Positions 49,199-57,797 of a DNA stretch of 64,000 nt are shown here, one piece after another. Source of the stretch: an uncultured Oscillospiraceae bacterium (GTDB taxonomy: Bacteria; Bacillota; Clostridia; Oscillospirales; Oscillospiraceae). The DNA is taken from contig CAKTVG010000004.1 in NCBI GenBank assembly GCA_934622035.1, positions 62,001 to 126,000 of the forward strand. The letters run 5' to 3'. The position numbers were made by a program, and so were the translations under genes. Positions within the stretch are counted from its first letter, which is position 1. Each line of letters opens with the position of its first letter. The notes beneath the pieces are model-generated. The model was given only the letters and a program-made list of their open reading frames with translations, ran no database searches and had not been told where the DNA came from.

Positions 49199-51049
49199 TT
49201 GAATTTATTGAGTCAGATCAGCACCAGAGAGGATCTTCTCGCGCTGAACGAGCGGCAGCTTGAGCAGCTCTGCGAGGAAATCCGCCAGTTTCTCGTGCTG
49301 AATGTCGCGCATAACGGCGGCCATCTGGCGTCCAATCTTGGCGTCGTGGAGCTGACGGTCATGCTCGAACGCGTGTTTGACACCTCGAAGGACCGCCTGC
49401 TGTTTGATGTTGGCCATCAATCTTATGTGCATAAAATATTAACCGGGCGGCGGGAGCAGTTCCGCAATCTGCGCCATTTCGGCGGACTTGCCGGCTTCCC
49501 CAAGCCCTCGGAAAGCGACTGCGACGCCTTCGTGGCGGGGCACGCCTCCAGCGCCGTCTCTACTGCGCTGGGCATGGCGCGTGCGCGCACTTTGTTAAAG
49601 CAGGACTATCACGTCATTGCCCTGATGGGTGACGGCGCTCTGACCGGCGGCGTTGCCTACGAAGGCCTGAACGACGCGGGCGAGAGCCATGAGCCGCTGA
49701 TCGTCATTCTGAACGACAACGGCATGTCCATCACGCCGAATGTCGGCGGCATCGCGCGTCATCTCGGCCTGATTCGCACGCGCCCCGGCTATTTTCGCCT
49801 GAAAAAAGCCTACCGCACTGTGACAAAGGCCATACCAGGCGGCAAGGCGGTCTATCGGATGACGCACCGCCTGAAGGAGCGCTGGAAGCGTATGCTCCTG
49901 GGCTGCACGCTGTTCGAAGAAATGGGCTTTGAGTATTACGGCCCCGTGGACGGCCATGATCTGAAACGGCTGGAATATATGCTCCGGTTGGTCAGAGACT
50001 GTGACCGGCCCGTGCTGCTGCATGTCATCACACAGAAGGGCAAGGGCTATCGCCCGGCGGAGCTGAACCCCGATGTCTTCCACGGTATCGGCTGCTTTGA
50101 CCCGGCGGACGGCAGCACGCCCCTGACGGCGCATCTGCCCACATTTTCGGATACCTTCGGCAGCGTGATGTGTGCGATTGCTGCGCAGGAGCCGCGTCTG
50201 TGTGTCATTTCGGCGGCGATGGTGCGCGGCACCGGCCTGTCGGAATTTGAAAAGAGTTTTCCAGAGCGCTGCTTTGACGTCGGCATTGCGGAGGAGCATG
50301 CCGTTGCAATGGCAGGCGGCCTGGCAAAGCAGGGAATGATCCCGGTCGTGGCAATTTATTCCACGTTTTTACAGCGCGCCTATGACATGCTGCTTCAGGA
50401 CGTGGCGATGCTGGATCTGCATGTCGTTTTTGCCGTTGACCGTGCCGGTCTGGTCGGCGAGGACGGCGAGACGCACCACGGCCTTTTTGATGTGAACTAT
50501 CTGCGCTCCGTGCCCAATATGCAGATTCTCTGTCCGGCCAATCAGGCCGAGCTGGAGCAGATGCTGCGCCATGCGATTCTGGAAATGAAGGGACCGGTGG
50601 CGGTGCGTTATCCCCGCGGCTGCGACGGTGCCTACACGCAGTGCGCTTCTGTGCCGCTGCTTCGCGCCGGACAGGATATCACGCTGGTTGGTTATGGGAC
50701 GCTGGTCAATGAGCTGCTGCTTGCGGCGGACCTGTTGAAAAAGAAGGGCGTTTCCGCCGAGGTGCTGAAGCTGCCATCCATTAAACCGCTGGATATCGCG
50801 GCAATCCGCACCTCCGTGCGTAAAACGGGGAACCTTCTGATTGCCGAGGAGGCGGTGTGCACCGGCTGCGCTGGAAAGGAAATCGCCGCTGCGCTGCGTG
50901 CAGGAGGACTGAATATTCCGATCCGCCTCTGCAACGCAGGCGACCGCTTCGTGCCGCACGGTGCGGTGAAGGAGCTTTACCGCCTGCTCGGCTTGGACGC
51001 GCAATCGCTCGCAAAAACTGCTTTGGAGGTGCTGCAACGTGAAGCATAA
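49199..51049 (+). CDS. dxs: 1-deoxy-D-xylulose-5-phosphate synthase
   Basis: 616 residues. The thiamine diphosphate/Mg site is GDGALTGGVAYEGLN with NDNGMSI. The transketolase pyrimidine domain contains MAIAEEHAVAMAGGLAKQG-like sequence (VGIAEEHAVAMAGGLAKQGM). The C-terminal domain has IKPLDIAAIRTSVRKTGNLL. It makes the first intermediate of the MEP isoprenoid pathway from pyruvate and glyceraldehyde 3-phosphate. The start is a TTG with a weak AGG-type ribosome binding site, 24 bases after oapA; a second TTG at 49208 is possible. Its stop overlaps the tlyA start by 11 bases. Confidence 0.95.
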   Translation: MNLLSQISTREDLLALNERQLEQLCEEIRQFLVLNVAHNGGHLASNLGVVELTVMLERVFDTSKDRLLFDVGHQSYVHKILTGRREQFRNLRHFGGLAGFPKPSESDCDAFVAGHASSAVSTALGMARARTLLKQDYHVIALMGDGALTGGVAYEGLNDAGESHEPLIVILNDNGMSITPNVGGIARHLGLIRTRPGYFRLKKAYRTVTKAIPGGKAVYRMTHRLKERWKRMLLGCTLFEEMGFEYYGPVDGHDLKRLEYMLRLVRDCDRPVLLHVITQKGKGYRPAELNPDVFHGIGCFDPADGSTPLTAHLPTFSDTFGSVMCAIAAQEPRLCVISAAMVRGTGLSEFEKSFPERCFDVGIAEEHAVAMAGGLAKQGMIPVVAIYSTFLQRAYDMLLQDVAMLDLHVVFAVDRAGLVGEDGETHHGLFDVNYLRSVPNMQILCPANQAELEQMLRHAILEMKGPVAVRYPRGCDGAYTQCASVPLLRAGQDITLVGYGTLVNELLLAADLLKKKGVSAEVLKLPSIKPLDIAAIRTSVRKTGNLLIAEEAVCTGCAGKEIAAALRAGGLNIPIRLCNAGDRFVPHGAVKELYRLLGLDAQSLAKTALEVLQREA

Positions 51050-51842
51050 GGAACGGCTCGACCTGCTTCTGGTCGAAAAAGGACTGTGCGACAGCCGCAG
51101 CCGCGCCCAGTCGGTCATTATGAGCGGCGAGGTGTATGTGAACGGGCAGAAATCCGATAAGGCAGGGACGCTGACGGATGTGGAAGCGAACATTGAGGTT
51201 CGCGGCAGTGCCTGCCCCTACGTCAGCCGCGGCGGCTTGAAGCTGGAAAAGGCGCTGCGCGAATTCGGTGTCAGTCCGGCGGGGCTGACCTGCCTGGATT
51301 CCGGTGCCTCTACGGGCGGCTTTACGGACTGCCTCCTGCAAAACGGCGCAGTGAAGGTCTTTGCCATCGATGTCGGCTACGGCCAGCTGGCCTGGAGCAT
51401 CCGGACAGACCCGCGCGTTGTGTGCATGGAGCGCACGAACATTCGCTATGTCACCCCGGAGCAGCTTGGTGAGCCGGTGCAGCTTGCGGTGATTGACGTT
51501 TCCTTCATTTCTTTGAAAATCGTTTTGCCCGCAGTGCGGCAGCTCCTGAGCGAAAACGGACAGATCGTCTGCCTGATCAAGCCGCAGTTTGAGGCAGGGA
51601 AGGAGAATGTCGGCAAAAAAGGCGTCGTGCGCGACCCTGCGGTGCACAAGCAGGTGCTCGACGGCTTTTTGGAGTTGGCCGTGCAGATGCAGATGACGGT
51701 CAGAAACCTGACCTTTTCCCCGGTCAAGGGGCCGGAGGGGAACATTGAATTTCTGGGGCATCTTTCCGTGCTGCCGGAGGGCGCGATTGTACCCGACACA
51801 GCGGCACTGGTTGCCGCCGCGCACGAGACATTGGATGTATGA
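51039..51842 (+). CDS. tlyA: TlyA-family rRNA 2'-O-methyltransferase (YqxC)
   Basis: 267 residues. An N-terminal S4 RNA-binding domain (RLDLLLVEKGLCDSRSRAQS, YVNGQKSDKAG) is followed by an FtsJ-like SAM methyltransferase domain with CLDSGASTGGFTDCLLQNGA (SAM motif) and LIKPQFEAGKENVG. Members methylate 16S/23S rRNA or act as hemolysin-like proteins. GTG start at 51039, GGAGG 9 bases upstream, overlapping the end of dxs. Part of the conserved dxs-tlyA-nadK-argR-recN group. Confidence 0.93.
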   Translation: MKHKERLDLLLVEKGLCDSRSRAQSVIMSGEVYVNGQKSDKAGTLTDVEANIEVRGSACPYVSRGGLKLEKALREFGVSPAGLTCLDSGASTGGFTDCLLQNGAVKVFAIDVGYGQLAWSIRTDPRVVCMERTNIRYVTPEQLGEPVQLAVIDVSFISLKIVLPAVRQLLSENGQIVCLIKPQFEAGKENVGKKGVVRDPAVHKQVLDGFLELAVQMQMTVRNLTFSPVKGPEGNIEFLGHLSVLPEGAIVPDTAALVAAAHETLDV

Positions 51843-52696
51843 AAAAAGTAGTCATGACCCCGAATCCTTATCGGGACCGCAATTTTAAATACGCCAATCT
51901 TGCAGAGAAGATTCTTAAGGAATCCGGGATTGAGACAAGAATCTGCCTCGCATTTGACGTCGACCGCAATTTTGAGCTGCCGGCGGACGTCATTCTGCAT
52001 GACCTGACGGAGGAGCTGCGCGACGCGGATCTGCTGATCTGCTTCGGCGGCGACGGTACCATTCTGCATGCCTCCAAGGCGGCCACGCGTGCCGGTGTGC
52101 CCATTCTTGGCGTCAACATCGGTACGATGGGCTTTATGGCAGAGCTGGAAAATACGCAGATGAAGGAGCTTGCCCGCCTGGCAAATGACGACTACACCAT
52201 TGAGGAGCGCATGATGCTCCATGTCTGCGTGGAGCACGAGGGTCAGGTTATCCTGCGCGAGGATGCGCTGAATGACGCCGTCGTGACCAAGGGCGCGGTT
52301 GCACGCATCATCCAGCTGGGCGTTTCCTGCGACGGCGTGGAGATGATGAGCTTCGGCGGCGACGGCGTGATCGTTGCAACACCGACTGGCTCAACCGCTT
52401 ACTCCATGTCGGCCGGCGGCCCGATCGTTGAACCCTACGCGGAAAATATTGTCATTACGCCGATCTGCGCCCACGATATGCGCAGCAAGGCTGTGGTCAC
52501 CTCAGCCGAACGCGTCATCCGTATCGACATCGGCAGAATCGGCCGCAAAAGCGCCTTTCTGTCCGTGGACGGGGGCCGCGCGCTGCGGTTGAGCACGGAT
52601 GACCGTGTTACAATTACAAAGTCAAAGTATGTTACGAAACTGATTCATTTGTCCGAGCGCAGCTTTTTCGAGATTATCAAAAATAAATTTAAGTGA
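51839..52696 (+). CDS. nadK: NAD+ kinase
   Basis: 285 residues. The kinase motif LICFGGDGTILHASK carries the catalytic Asp, with VNIGTMGFMAELE following, and the second motif has TPTGSTAYSMSAGGPIVEP. It phosphorylates NAD+ to NADP+ in the cytoplasm. The start overlaps the tlyA stop (ATGA). It is in the conserved position before argR and recN. Nothing unusual is seen except the close coupling to both neighbours. Confidence 0.95.
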   Translation: MKKVVMTPNPYRDRNFKYANLAEKILKESGIETRICLAFDVDRNFELPADVILHDLTEELRDADLLICFGGDGTILHASKAATRAGVPILGVNIGTMGFMAELENTQMKELARLANDDYTIEERMMLHVCVEHEGQVILREDALNDAVVTKGAVARIIQLGVSCDGVEMMSFGGDGVIVATPTGSTAYSMSAGGPIVEPYAENIVITPICAHDMRSKAVVTSAERVIRIDIGRIGRKSAFLSVDGGRALRLSTDDRVTITKSKYVTKLIHLSERSFFEIIKNKFK

Positions 52697-52706
52697 GGAA
52701 AGCGGA

Positions 52707-53159
52707 ATGAAGGCGGAACGGCAGAGAAAAATTGTTGAACTGATTACGGAAAAGAGCATAGAAACACAGGAGCAGCTCCTCGACGAGCTGCATCGCAGCG
52801 GCTTTAAGAGCACGCAGGCGACCATTTCCCGCGATATCAAGGAATTGCAGATTGTCAAATCTCTGGACGGTATGGGCGGCTACCGCTACGGCCTGCCGCA
52901 CAAGAATGAGCACGACCGCTTCGGCGCACGCTTCCGCGTGATTTTCAAGGAATGCGTCAACAGTCTTGATTTTGCGCAGAACCTGATCGTCGTCAAGACC
53001 ATGCCCGGCCTGGGCGCGGCTGCAGGCGCGAATATCGATGCGCTGAAAATGCCGAGCGTGCTCGGCACCCTGTCTGGTGATGATACGACGCTTGTCATTA
53101 TGCGCGACAGCGAGTCCGCAGCGGAATTCTGTGCAGAAATCCGCAGAATGCTGGAGTAA
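52707..53159 (+). CDS. argR: arginine repressor ArgR/AhrC
   Basis: 150 residues, normal length. The winged helix-turn-helix lies at the N-terminus (IETQEQLLDELHRSGFKSTQATISRDIKEL). The C-terminal hexamerisation/arginine-binding domain has KTMPGLGAAAGANID and GTLSGDDTTLVIMRD. It represses arginine biosynthesis and activates catabolism when arginine binds. GGAAAG lies before the ATG at 52707, 10 bases after nadK. argR-recN coupling is a standard Firmicutes arrangement. Confidence 0.95.
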   Translation: MKAERQRKIVELITEKSIETQEQLLDELHRSGFKSTQATISRDIKELQIVKSLDGMGGYRYGLPHKNEHDRFGARFRVIFKECVNSLDFAQNLIVVKTMPGLGAAAGANIDALKMPSVLGTLSGDDTTLVIMRDSESAAEFCAEIRRMLE

Positions 53160-53172
53160 AGAGGGAAAAGCC

Positions 53173-54822
53173 ATGCTCCGTCTGCTACATATTGAGAATA
53201 TTGCCGTCATTGAGCAGGCAGACATCGTCTTTGAGCCTGGCTTCAATGTTATGACCGGCGAGACCGGCGCGGGCAAATCCATTGTGATCGATGCGATTTC
53301 CGCGATTCTGGGGGAACGCGCCTATCGTGACATGATCCGAACCGGAACGCAGAAGGCCTTGGTACGCGCCATCTTCGAGAACACGCCGCAGTCTGCCTGG
53401 TTTGCACAGAATGATGTGCCTTATGAGACGGAAACGGTCATTCAGCGTGAGATTTATCTTGACGGCAAGAACGTTTGCAAGGTTAATGGCATACCTGTGA
53501 CGGTTTCCGTTCTGAAACAGCTTGGCATTCAGCTGATCAATATCCACGGCCAGCACGATTCCGCCTCACTGTTTGATGAGAATTATCATCTCAGCTTCCT
53601 AGACGGCTTTGCCTGTAATGAATCCTTACTGGAAGAATACCGTCAGAAGTACCAGAGCGTGCTCTCCCTGCGCCGCGAGATTGACCGCCTGAGCATGGAC
53701 GAGAGTGAAAAGCTCCGCCGTATGGAGACGCTAAAATACCAGATTGAGGAAATTTCCCGCGCCGCGTTGAAGGCAGGGGAGGATGACACGCTGGAAGCAC
53801 GGCGCAGACTCCTGCAAAACTCGGAGAAGCTTTCCGAGGGCTTGCAGGATGCGGCCGCCTGTCTTGACGGCGGTGAGGATAGCGAGGGCGCTGCGGCGCT
53901 GCTTTCTGAGGCAGAGCACGCGCTTGCGCGCATTCTGCGCTATGACGACTCGCTCTCCCAGCTTCACGAGACGCTGTCCGACCTGACCTTCCAGCTCCAG
54001 GACGCGGCCGAGCAGCTGCGTGACCGGGTGTACCAGCTCTCGTATTCCGCCGACGAGCTGGAGCAGATTGAAGAGCGGCTGGATACCATCCATCGCCTGC
54101 GGCGCAAGTACGGCGCGACCTGTGAGGATATCCTTTCGTTTTTGGAAAAGGCGCAGAAGGAACTCGACGAGATCGAGTTTGCCGGAGATCGCGTCGAACA
54201 GCTCAAGGGAAAGCTGAAGACGGCGGAAAAGGCCGCCTGGGATGCGGCGATGCGCCTGCGCACGGCGCGGAAAGACGCCGCCGCAGGGCTGACACAGCGC
54301 ATTCTGACGGAGCTTTCTCAGTTGGATATGAAAAAGGTGCAATTTTCCTGTGTCTTTACGGAAACGGAGCTGTCGCCCGTCGGTGCAGATGCTGTTGCGT
54401 TCTATATGTCTGCCAACCTTGGCGAGGCGCTCAAGCCGCTGAACAAGGTCGCCTCGGGCGGTGAGCTGGCGCGCATCATGCTGGCGCTGAAGAACGTTCT
54501 CGCAGAAAAGGATCATGTTCCGACCCTGATTTTTGACGAGGTGGACACGGGCGTCTCCGGACGTGCGGCGCAGCGCGTGGCGGAGAAGCTGCACGAGGTT
54601 TCCAAGACCAAGCAGGTGCTCTGCGTGACACATCTGCCGCAGCTTGCGGCGCTTGCCGATACGCATCTGCTGATCGCGAAGGGGGAGCACGACAGCCGAA
54701 CCTTCACGACGGTCGAGCCGCTCGATCTGGAAGGCCGCAAGGCGGAGCTTGCCCGCATCATCGGCGGCACGAATATCACGGAAACGACCCTCAAGAGCGC
54801 AGAGGAAATGCTGCGAAGATAA
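53173..54822 (+). CDS. recN: DNA repair ATPase RecN
   Basis: 549 residues. SMC-like layout: Walker A VMTGETGAGKSIVIDAI near residue 30, long coiled-coil arms (about 160-380), and a C-terminal ATPase half with signature NKVASGGELARIMLALK and Walker B TLIFDEVDTGVSG. RecN acts early at DNA double-strand breaks. The ATG at 53173 has GAGGG upstream; the longer frame begins inside argR. Ends the OLE/dxs operon at a strong terminator. Confidence 0.95.
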   Translation: MLRLLHIENIAVIEQADIVFEPGFNVMTGETGAGKSIVIDAISAILGERAYRDMIRTGTQKALVRAIFENTPQSAWFAQNDVPYETETVIQREIYLDGKNVCKVNGIPVTVSVLKQLGIQLINIHGQHDSASLFDENYHLSFLDGFACNESLLEEYRQKYQSVLSLRREIDRLSMDESEKLRRMETLKYQIEEISRAALKAGEDDTLEARRRLLQNSEKLSEGLQDAAACLDGGEDSEGAAALLSEAEHALARILRYDDSLSQLHETLSDLTFQLQDAAEQLRDRVYQLSYSADELEQIEERLDTIHRLRRKYGATCEDILSFLEKAQKELDEIEFAGDRVEQLKGKLKTAEKAAWDAAMRLRTARKDAAAGLTQRILTELSQLDMKKVQFSCVFTETELSPVGADAVAFYMSANLGEALKPLNKVASGGELARIMLALKNVLAEKDHVPTLIFDEVDTGVSGRAAQRVAEKLHEVSKTKQVLCVTHLPQLAALADTHLLIAKGEHDSRTFTTVEPLDLEGRKAELARIIGGTNITETTLKSAEEMLRR

Positions 54823-54840
54823 ATCGAATAATATTGTCAT

Positions 54841-54886
54841 ACAGCCCAGTCAATTCTTTTTTTCGAAATTGACTGGGCTGTATTTT
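54841..54886 (+). terminator. rho-independent terminator after recN
   Basis: A 15-bp perfect stem (ACAGCCCAGTCAATT and complement) with an 11-base T-rich loop, then TATTTTG. It closes the OLE-to-recN transcript. Confidence 0.85.
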
Positions 54887-54931
54887 GAATACCAATTCCA
54901 CTAACGATTTTCCTTTAATTACAGAAAATAG

Positions 54932-54960
54932 TTGACAGTTGAATTTTGACGAATTATATT
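54932..54960 (+). promoter_or_regulatory. sigma-A promoter for zinc-ribbon membrane protein
   Basis: TTGACA, 17 bases, TATATT in an AT-rich gap, 110 bases before the start codon. Confidence 0.75.
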
Positions 54961-55069
54961 ATTATTAGACCCATAGAAATCATTTTCTGGTATATCTGTT
55001 TCTCAGAAGATTTCAGGGAAACGCATCAAAAATCTGTTTACTTATTATTTAATACTTGGGGGAAATGAT

Positions 55070-55561
55070 ATGAAATTGGTTAGTATGCGCTGCCCTCACT
55101 GTGGGGGTTCATTACAGCTTTCTCAGAATTCAAAACAGGCAGTATGTCCATATTGCAATACTTTGATTGCAATTGATGACGAAGTCCAACATGTTCAGTT
55201 TGATAATTCTGAAAAGGCAGGATATGATTTTGAAAGAGGCCGTATAAAGGCTCAGCAGGATGTCGCATATGCACAAATTGCTGCGGAACAAGCGCGGGCC
55301 AAGGCACAGGCGGATGCTACGCGGAAAAGAAAGAACCGTGTTTGGTGGGTGCTTGGATGGATATTTATTTTTCCTGTTCCGTTAACGATTTTGATTGCAA
55401 AATCAAAAAAGTTAAAAACCGTATGGAAAGTTCTGCTCATTATTGCGCTTTGGGGAGCTGTAATACTCATCGGCGCAATTAATAACAATAATCAGGATTC
55501 GGCCAAAGTTGGGACAGCGCAGGTACATACCATTGTCTCAGTTACCGACAATATGGGCTGA
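55070..55561 (+). CDS. zinc-ribbon membrane protein
   Basis: 163 residues. An N-terminal zinc ribbon has two CxxC knuckles (RCPHCGGSLQ and VCPYCNTLI). A charged helical stretch (GRIKAQQDVAYAQIAAEQAR) follows, then two membrane segments (about 93-109 and 119-138). The gene is clearly more AT-rich than its neighbours and stands alone with its own promoter and terminator, hinting at recent acquisition. GGGGG precedes the ATG at 55070. No specific family was recognised; zinc-ribbon membrane proteins of this type are common and uncharacterised in Clostridia. Confidence 0.75.
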   Translation: MKLVSMRCPHCGGSLQLSQNSKQAVCPYCNTLIAIDDEVQHVQFDNSEKAGYDFERGRIKAQQDVAYAQIAAEQARAKAQADATRKRKNRVWWVLGWIFIFPVPLTILIAKSKKLKTVWKVLLIIALWGAVILIGAINNNNQDSAKVGTAQVHTIVSVTDNMG

Positions 55562-55586
55562 CGAATAGTAACAATACAAGCACCCC

Positions 55587-55618
55587 AAAGGGCCTGATAC
55601 CTCATCAGGCCCTTTTGA
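55587..55618 (+). terminator. rho-independent terminator after zinc-ribbon gene
   Basis: An 11-bp stem AAGGGCCTGAT / ATCAGGCCCTT with a 5-base loop, then TTGATATATT. Confidence 0.8.
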
Positions 55619-55668
55619 TATATTACAAATTGTTCCTCTCAAACAACATACAATCCGGCAAGTTTGCC

Positions 55669-55697
55669 TTGTCTTTTTTGTTTGCTCATGCTAAAAT
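55669..55697 (+). promoter_or_regulatory. sigma-A promoter for OYE/aconitase-X operon
   Basis: TTGTCT, 17 bases, TAAAAT, 31 bases before the start. Confidence 0.7.
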
Positions 55698-55728
55698 ATT
55701 CTTATCAGAAAGAAGGAGGTCGATCGCA

Positions 55729-57780
55729 ATGGATCAAAGCCTTTCCCCGCTGTTCACTCCCTGGAAAATCGGAAACTGTGAAATCAAAAACCGTTTTGTC
55801 CTGACCAGCATGGGCGGAACGGATCTGTTCGGCTGGATGGAAAAAAACCATTTTGACAAGGATGGCGCGCACTTTATTCTGGAGGTCGCCAAGAACGATG
55901 CGGGTCTCGTCATGCCCGGCTGCCAGCCGGTCTACAACCCCATGTTTGGCCAGTGGCTCCACAAAAACAAGAAAATGTTCGCCGATCTGAAGAAGTGGAT
56001 GCCTGAATTTCACAAAACGGGCGCAAAGCTTTTTGTGCAGCTGACTGCGGGCTTTGGCCGCTCCTTTACCATCAGCAAGATGATGGAGGATCTCTACACC
56101 AATCGGTTCCTGCGCGTCGTCAGCAAGCCCTTTATGAATCTGGACAAGATCACTGCGACGGCCAGCCCCTCGCCGAACCGCTGGTCTGACAAGGTTCCCT
56201 CCCGCGAGATGACGGTGGAGGAGATTCACCAGTTCGTCGATGCCTTTGCGCAGAGCGCGAAGCTCCTGAAGGAAGCGGGCGTGGACGGCGTTGAGGTGCA
56301 TGCCGTGCACGAGGGCTATCTTCTCGACCAGTTTACGCTGCTGTATGTCAACAAGCGTACGGACGAATATGGCGGCTCGTTTGAAAATCGCTATCGCTTC
56401 GCGGTGGAGATCGTGCAGGCAATCAAAAAAGCCTGCGGCAAGGATTTCCCCGTCTCCCTGCGCTACAGCGTGCTCTCCAAGACCAAGGGCTTCCGCCAGG
56501 GCGCGCTGCCCGGCGAGGACTATGTCGAGGCCGGCCGCGATATGGCTGAGTCCGAGCGTGCCGCAAAATATTTGCAGGACGCCGGCTATGACTGCCTGAA
56601 CTGCGACAACGGCACCTATGACGCCTGGTACTGGGCGCATCCGCCGGTCTATATGCCGGAAAACTGCAACCTTGCCGACGTTGAGCATATCAAGAAATTT
56701 GTGGACATTCCTGTCATCTGCGCCGGACGTCTGGATCCCCGCACGGCGGCGGAATCCATCGCGGCAGGACGGCTCGACGGCGCGGGCTTTGCACGTTCCT
56801 TCCTTGCCGATCAGCAGTGGATCGTTAAGCTGAAGGAGGGCAGGGAAGCAGATATCCGTCCCTGCATTCTCTGTCACAACGGCTGCTTCAATATGTGCCA
56901 CTACAAGGGTGTTCCGAACGATCAGGATCTCTCGGACAGCCTGCACCTTGCCCGCTGCGCCGTCAATGCAGAGACGATGCAGTGGAACAAGCACTACATT
57001 CGTAAAACAACCTCTCCCAAGACCGTGCATATCATCGGCGGCGGCATCGGCGGCATGGAGACTGCCCGCGTGCTCAAGCTGCGCGGTCACAATCCGGTCA
57101 TTCACGAAAAAACCGGCGAGCTTGGCGGCGCATTCATCGCGGCCAGCGCCGAGTCCTATAAGGGCAAGCTGCGCGATCTGCTTGCCTGGTACCGCCGCCA
57201 GATGACGGAGCTTGGCATTGAGGTGCATCTGAATGAGGAAGTGAAGGATGTTTCCGCTTTCCAGGGCTGCCCGGTTATTGTCGCCACCGGCGCAACGCCG
57301 CGCATTCTGCGCCGTGTTCCCGGCCATGAAAAGATGATTGAGGCCTGTGAATACCTCCGCGGCACGCCGACCGGCGAAACCGTCGCCATCATCGGCGGCG
57401 GCCTGACCGGCTCGGAAATCGCATATGAGCTTGCCTTGCAGGGAAAAAAGCCTGTGATCATTGAAATGAAGGACGATTTGGTCAGCCAGAAGGGCGTCTG
57501 CCTTGCCAATTCCTCCTATCTGCGCGAGTGGTTCGCGCTGCACAAGGTGCCTGTGTATCTGGAAACGACTCTGAAAGAGGTGCGCGACGGCAGCATTCTC
57601 TGCGCCGCAAAGGACGGGAAAGAGCTGGAAATTCCCTGCGACAGCGTGATCTCCTGCGCAGGCTACATCTCCGCACCGCTGCCCGAGACCGGAAAGGCGA
57701 AGCTCGTCGGCGACTGCCGCCAGGTCGGTAACCTGCGCAGCGTCGTCTGGGATGCCTATGAAGCGGCAATGAAGATTTGA
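55729..57780 (+). CDS. old-yellow-enzyme-type flavin/Fe-S enoate reductase
   Basis: 683 residues. An N-terminal FMN TIM barrel (LFTPWKIGNCEIKNRFVL; catalytic region GVEVHAVHEGYLLDQF, then TDEYGGSFENRYRF) precedes a [4Fe-4S] Cys set (CILCHNGCFNMC). The C-terminal FAD/NAD domain has HIIGGGIGGMETARVLKLRG and VAIIGGGLTGSEIAYELAL. This is the architecture of 2,4-dienoyl-CoA reductase, BaiCD/BaiH and other anaerobic enoate reductases. AGAAGGAGGT is 8 bases before the ATG. The substrate is not clear; because aconitase-X genes follow, it may act on a dehydrated product of that reaction, which is inference. Confidence 0.87.
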   Translation: MDQSLSPLFTPWKIGNCEIKNRFVLTSMGGTDLFGWMEKNHFDKDGAHFILEVAKNDAGLVMPGCQPVYNPMFGQWLHKNKKMFADLKKWMPEFHKTGAKLFVQLTAGFGRSFTISKMMEDLYTNRFLRVVSKPFMNLDKITATASPSPNRWSDKVPSREMTVEEIHQFVDAFAQSAKLLKEAGVDGVEVHAVHEGYLLDQFTLLYVNKRTDEYGGSFENRYRFAVEIVQAIKKACGKDFPVSLRYSVLSKTKGFRQGALPGEDYVEAGRDMAESERAAKYLQDAGYDCLNCDNGTYDAWYWAHPPVYMPENCNLADVEHIKKFVDIPVICAGRLDPRTAAESIAAGRLDGAGFARSFLADQQWIVKLKEGREADIRPCILCHNGCFNMCHYKGVPNDQDLSDSLHLARCAVNAETMQWNKHYIRKTTSPKTVHIIGGGIGGMETARVLKLRGHNPVIHEKTGELGGAFIAASAESYKGKLRDLLAWYRRQMTELGIEVHLNEEVKDVSAFQGCPVIVATGATPRILRRVPGHEKMIEACEYLRGTPTGETVAIIGGGLTGSEIAYELALQGKKPVIIEMKDDLVSQKGVCLANSSYLREWFALHKVPVYLETTLKEVRDGSILCAAKDGKELEIPCDSVISCAGYISAPLPETGKAKLVGDCRQVGNLRSVVWDAYEAAMKI

Positions 57781-57797
57781 GAAAGGGGAGTGCGGCA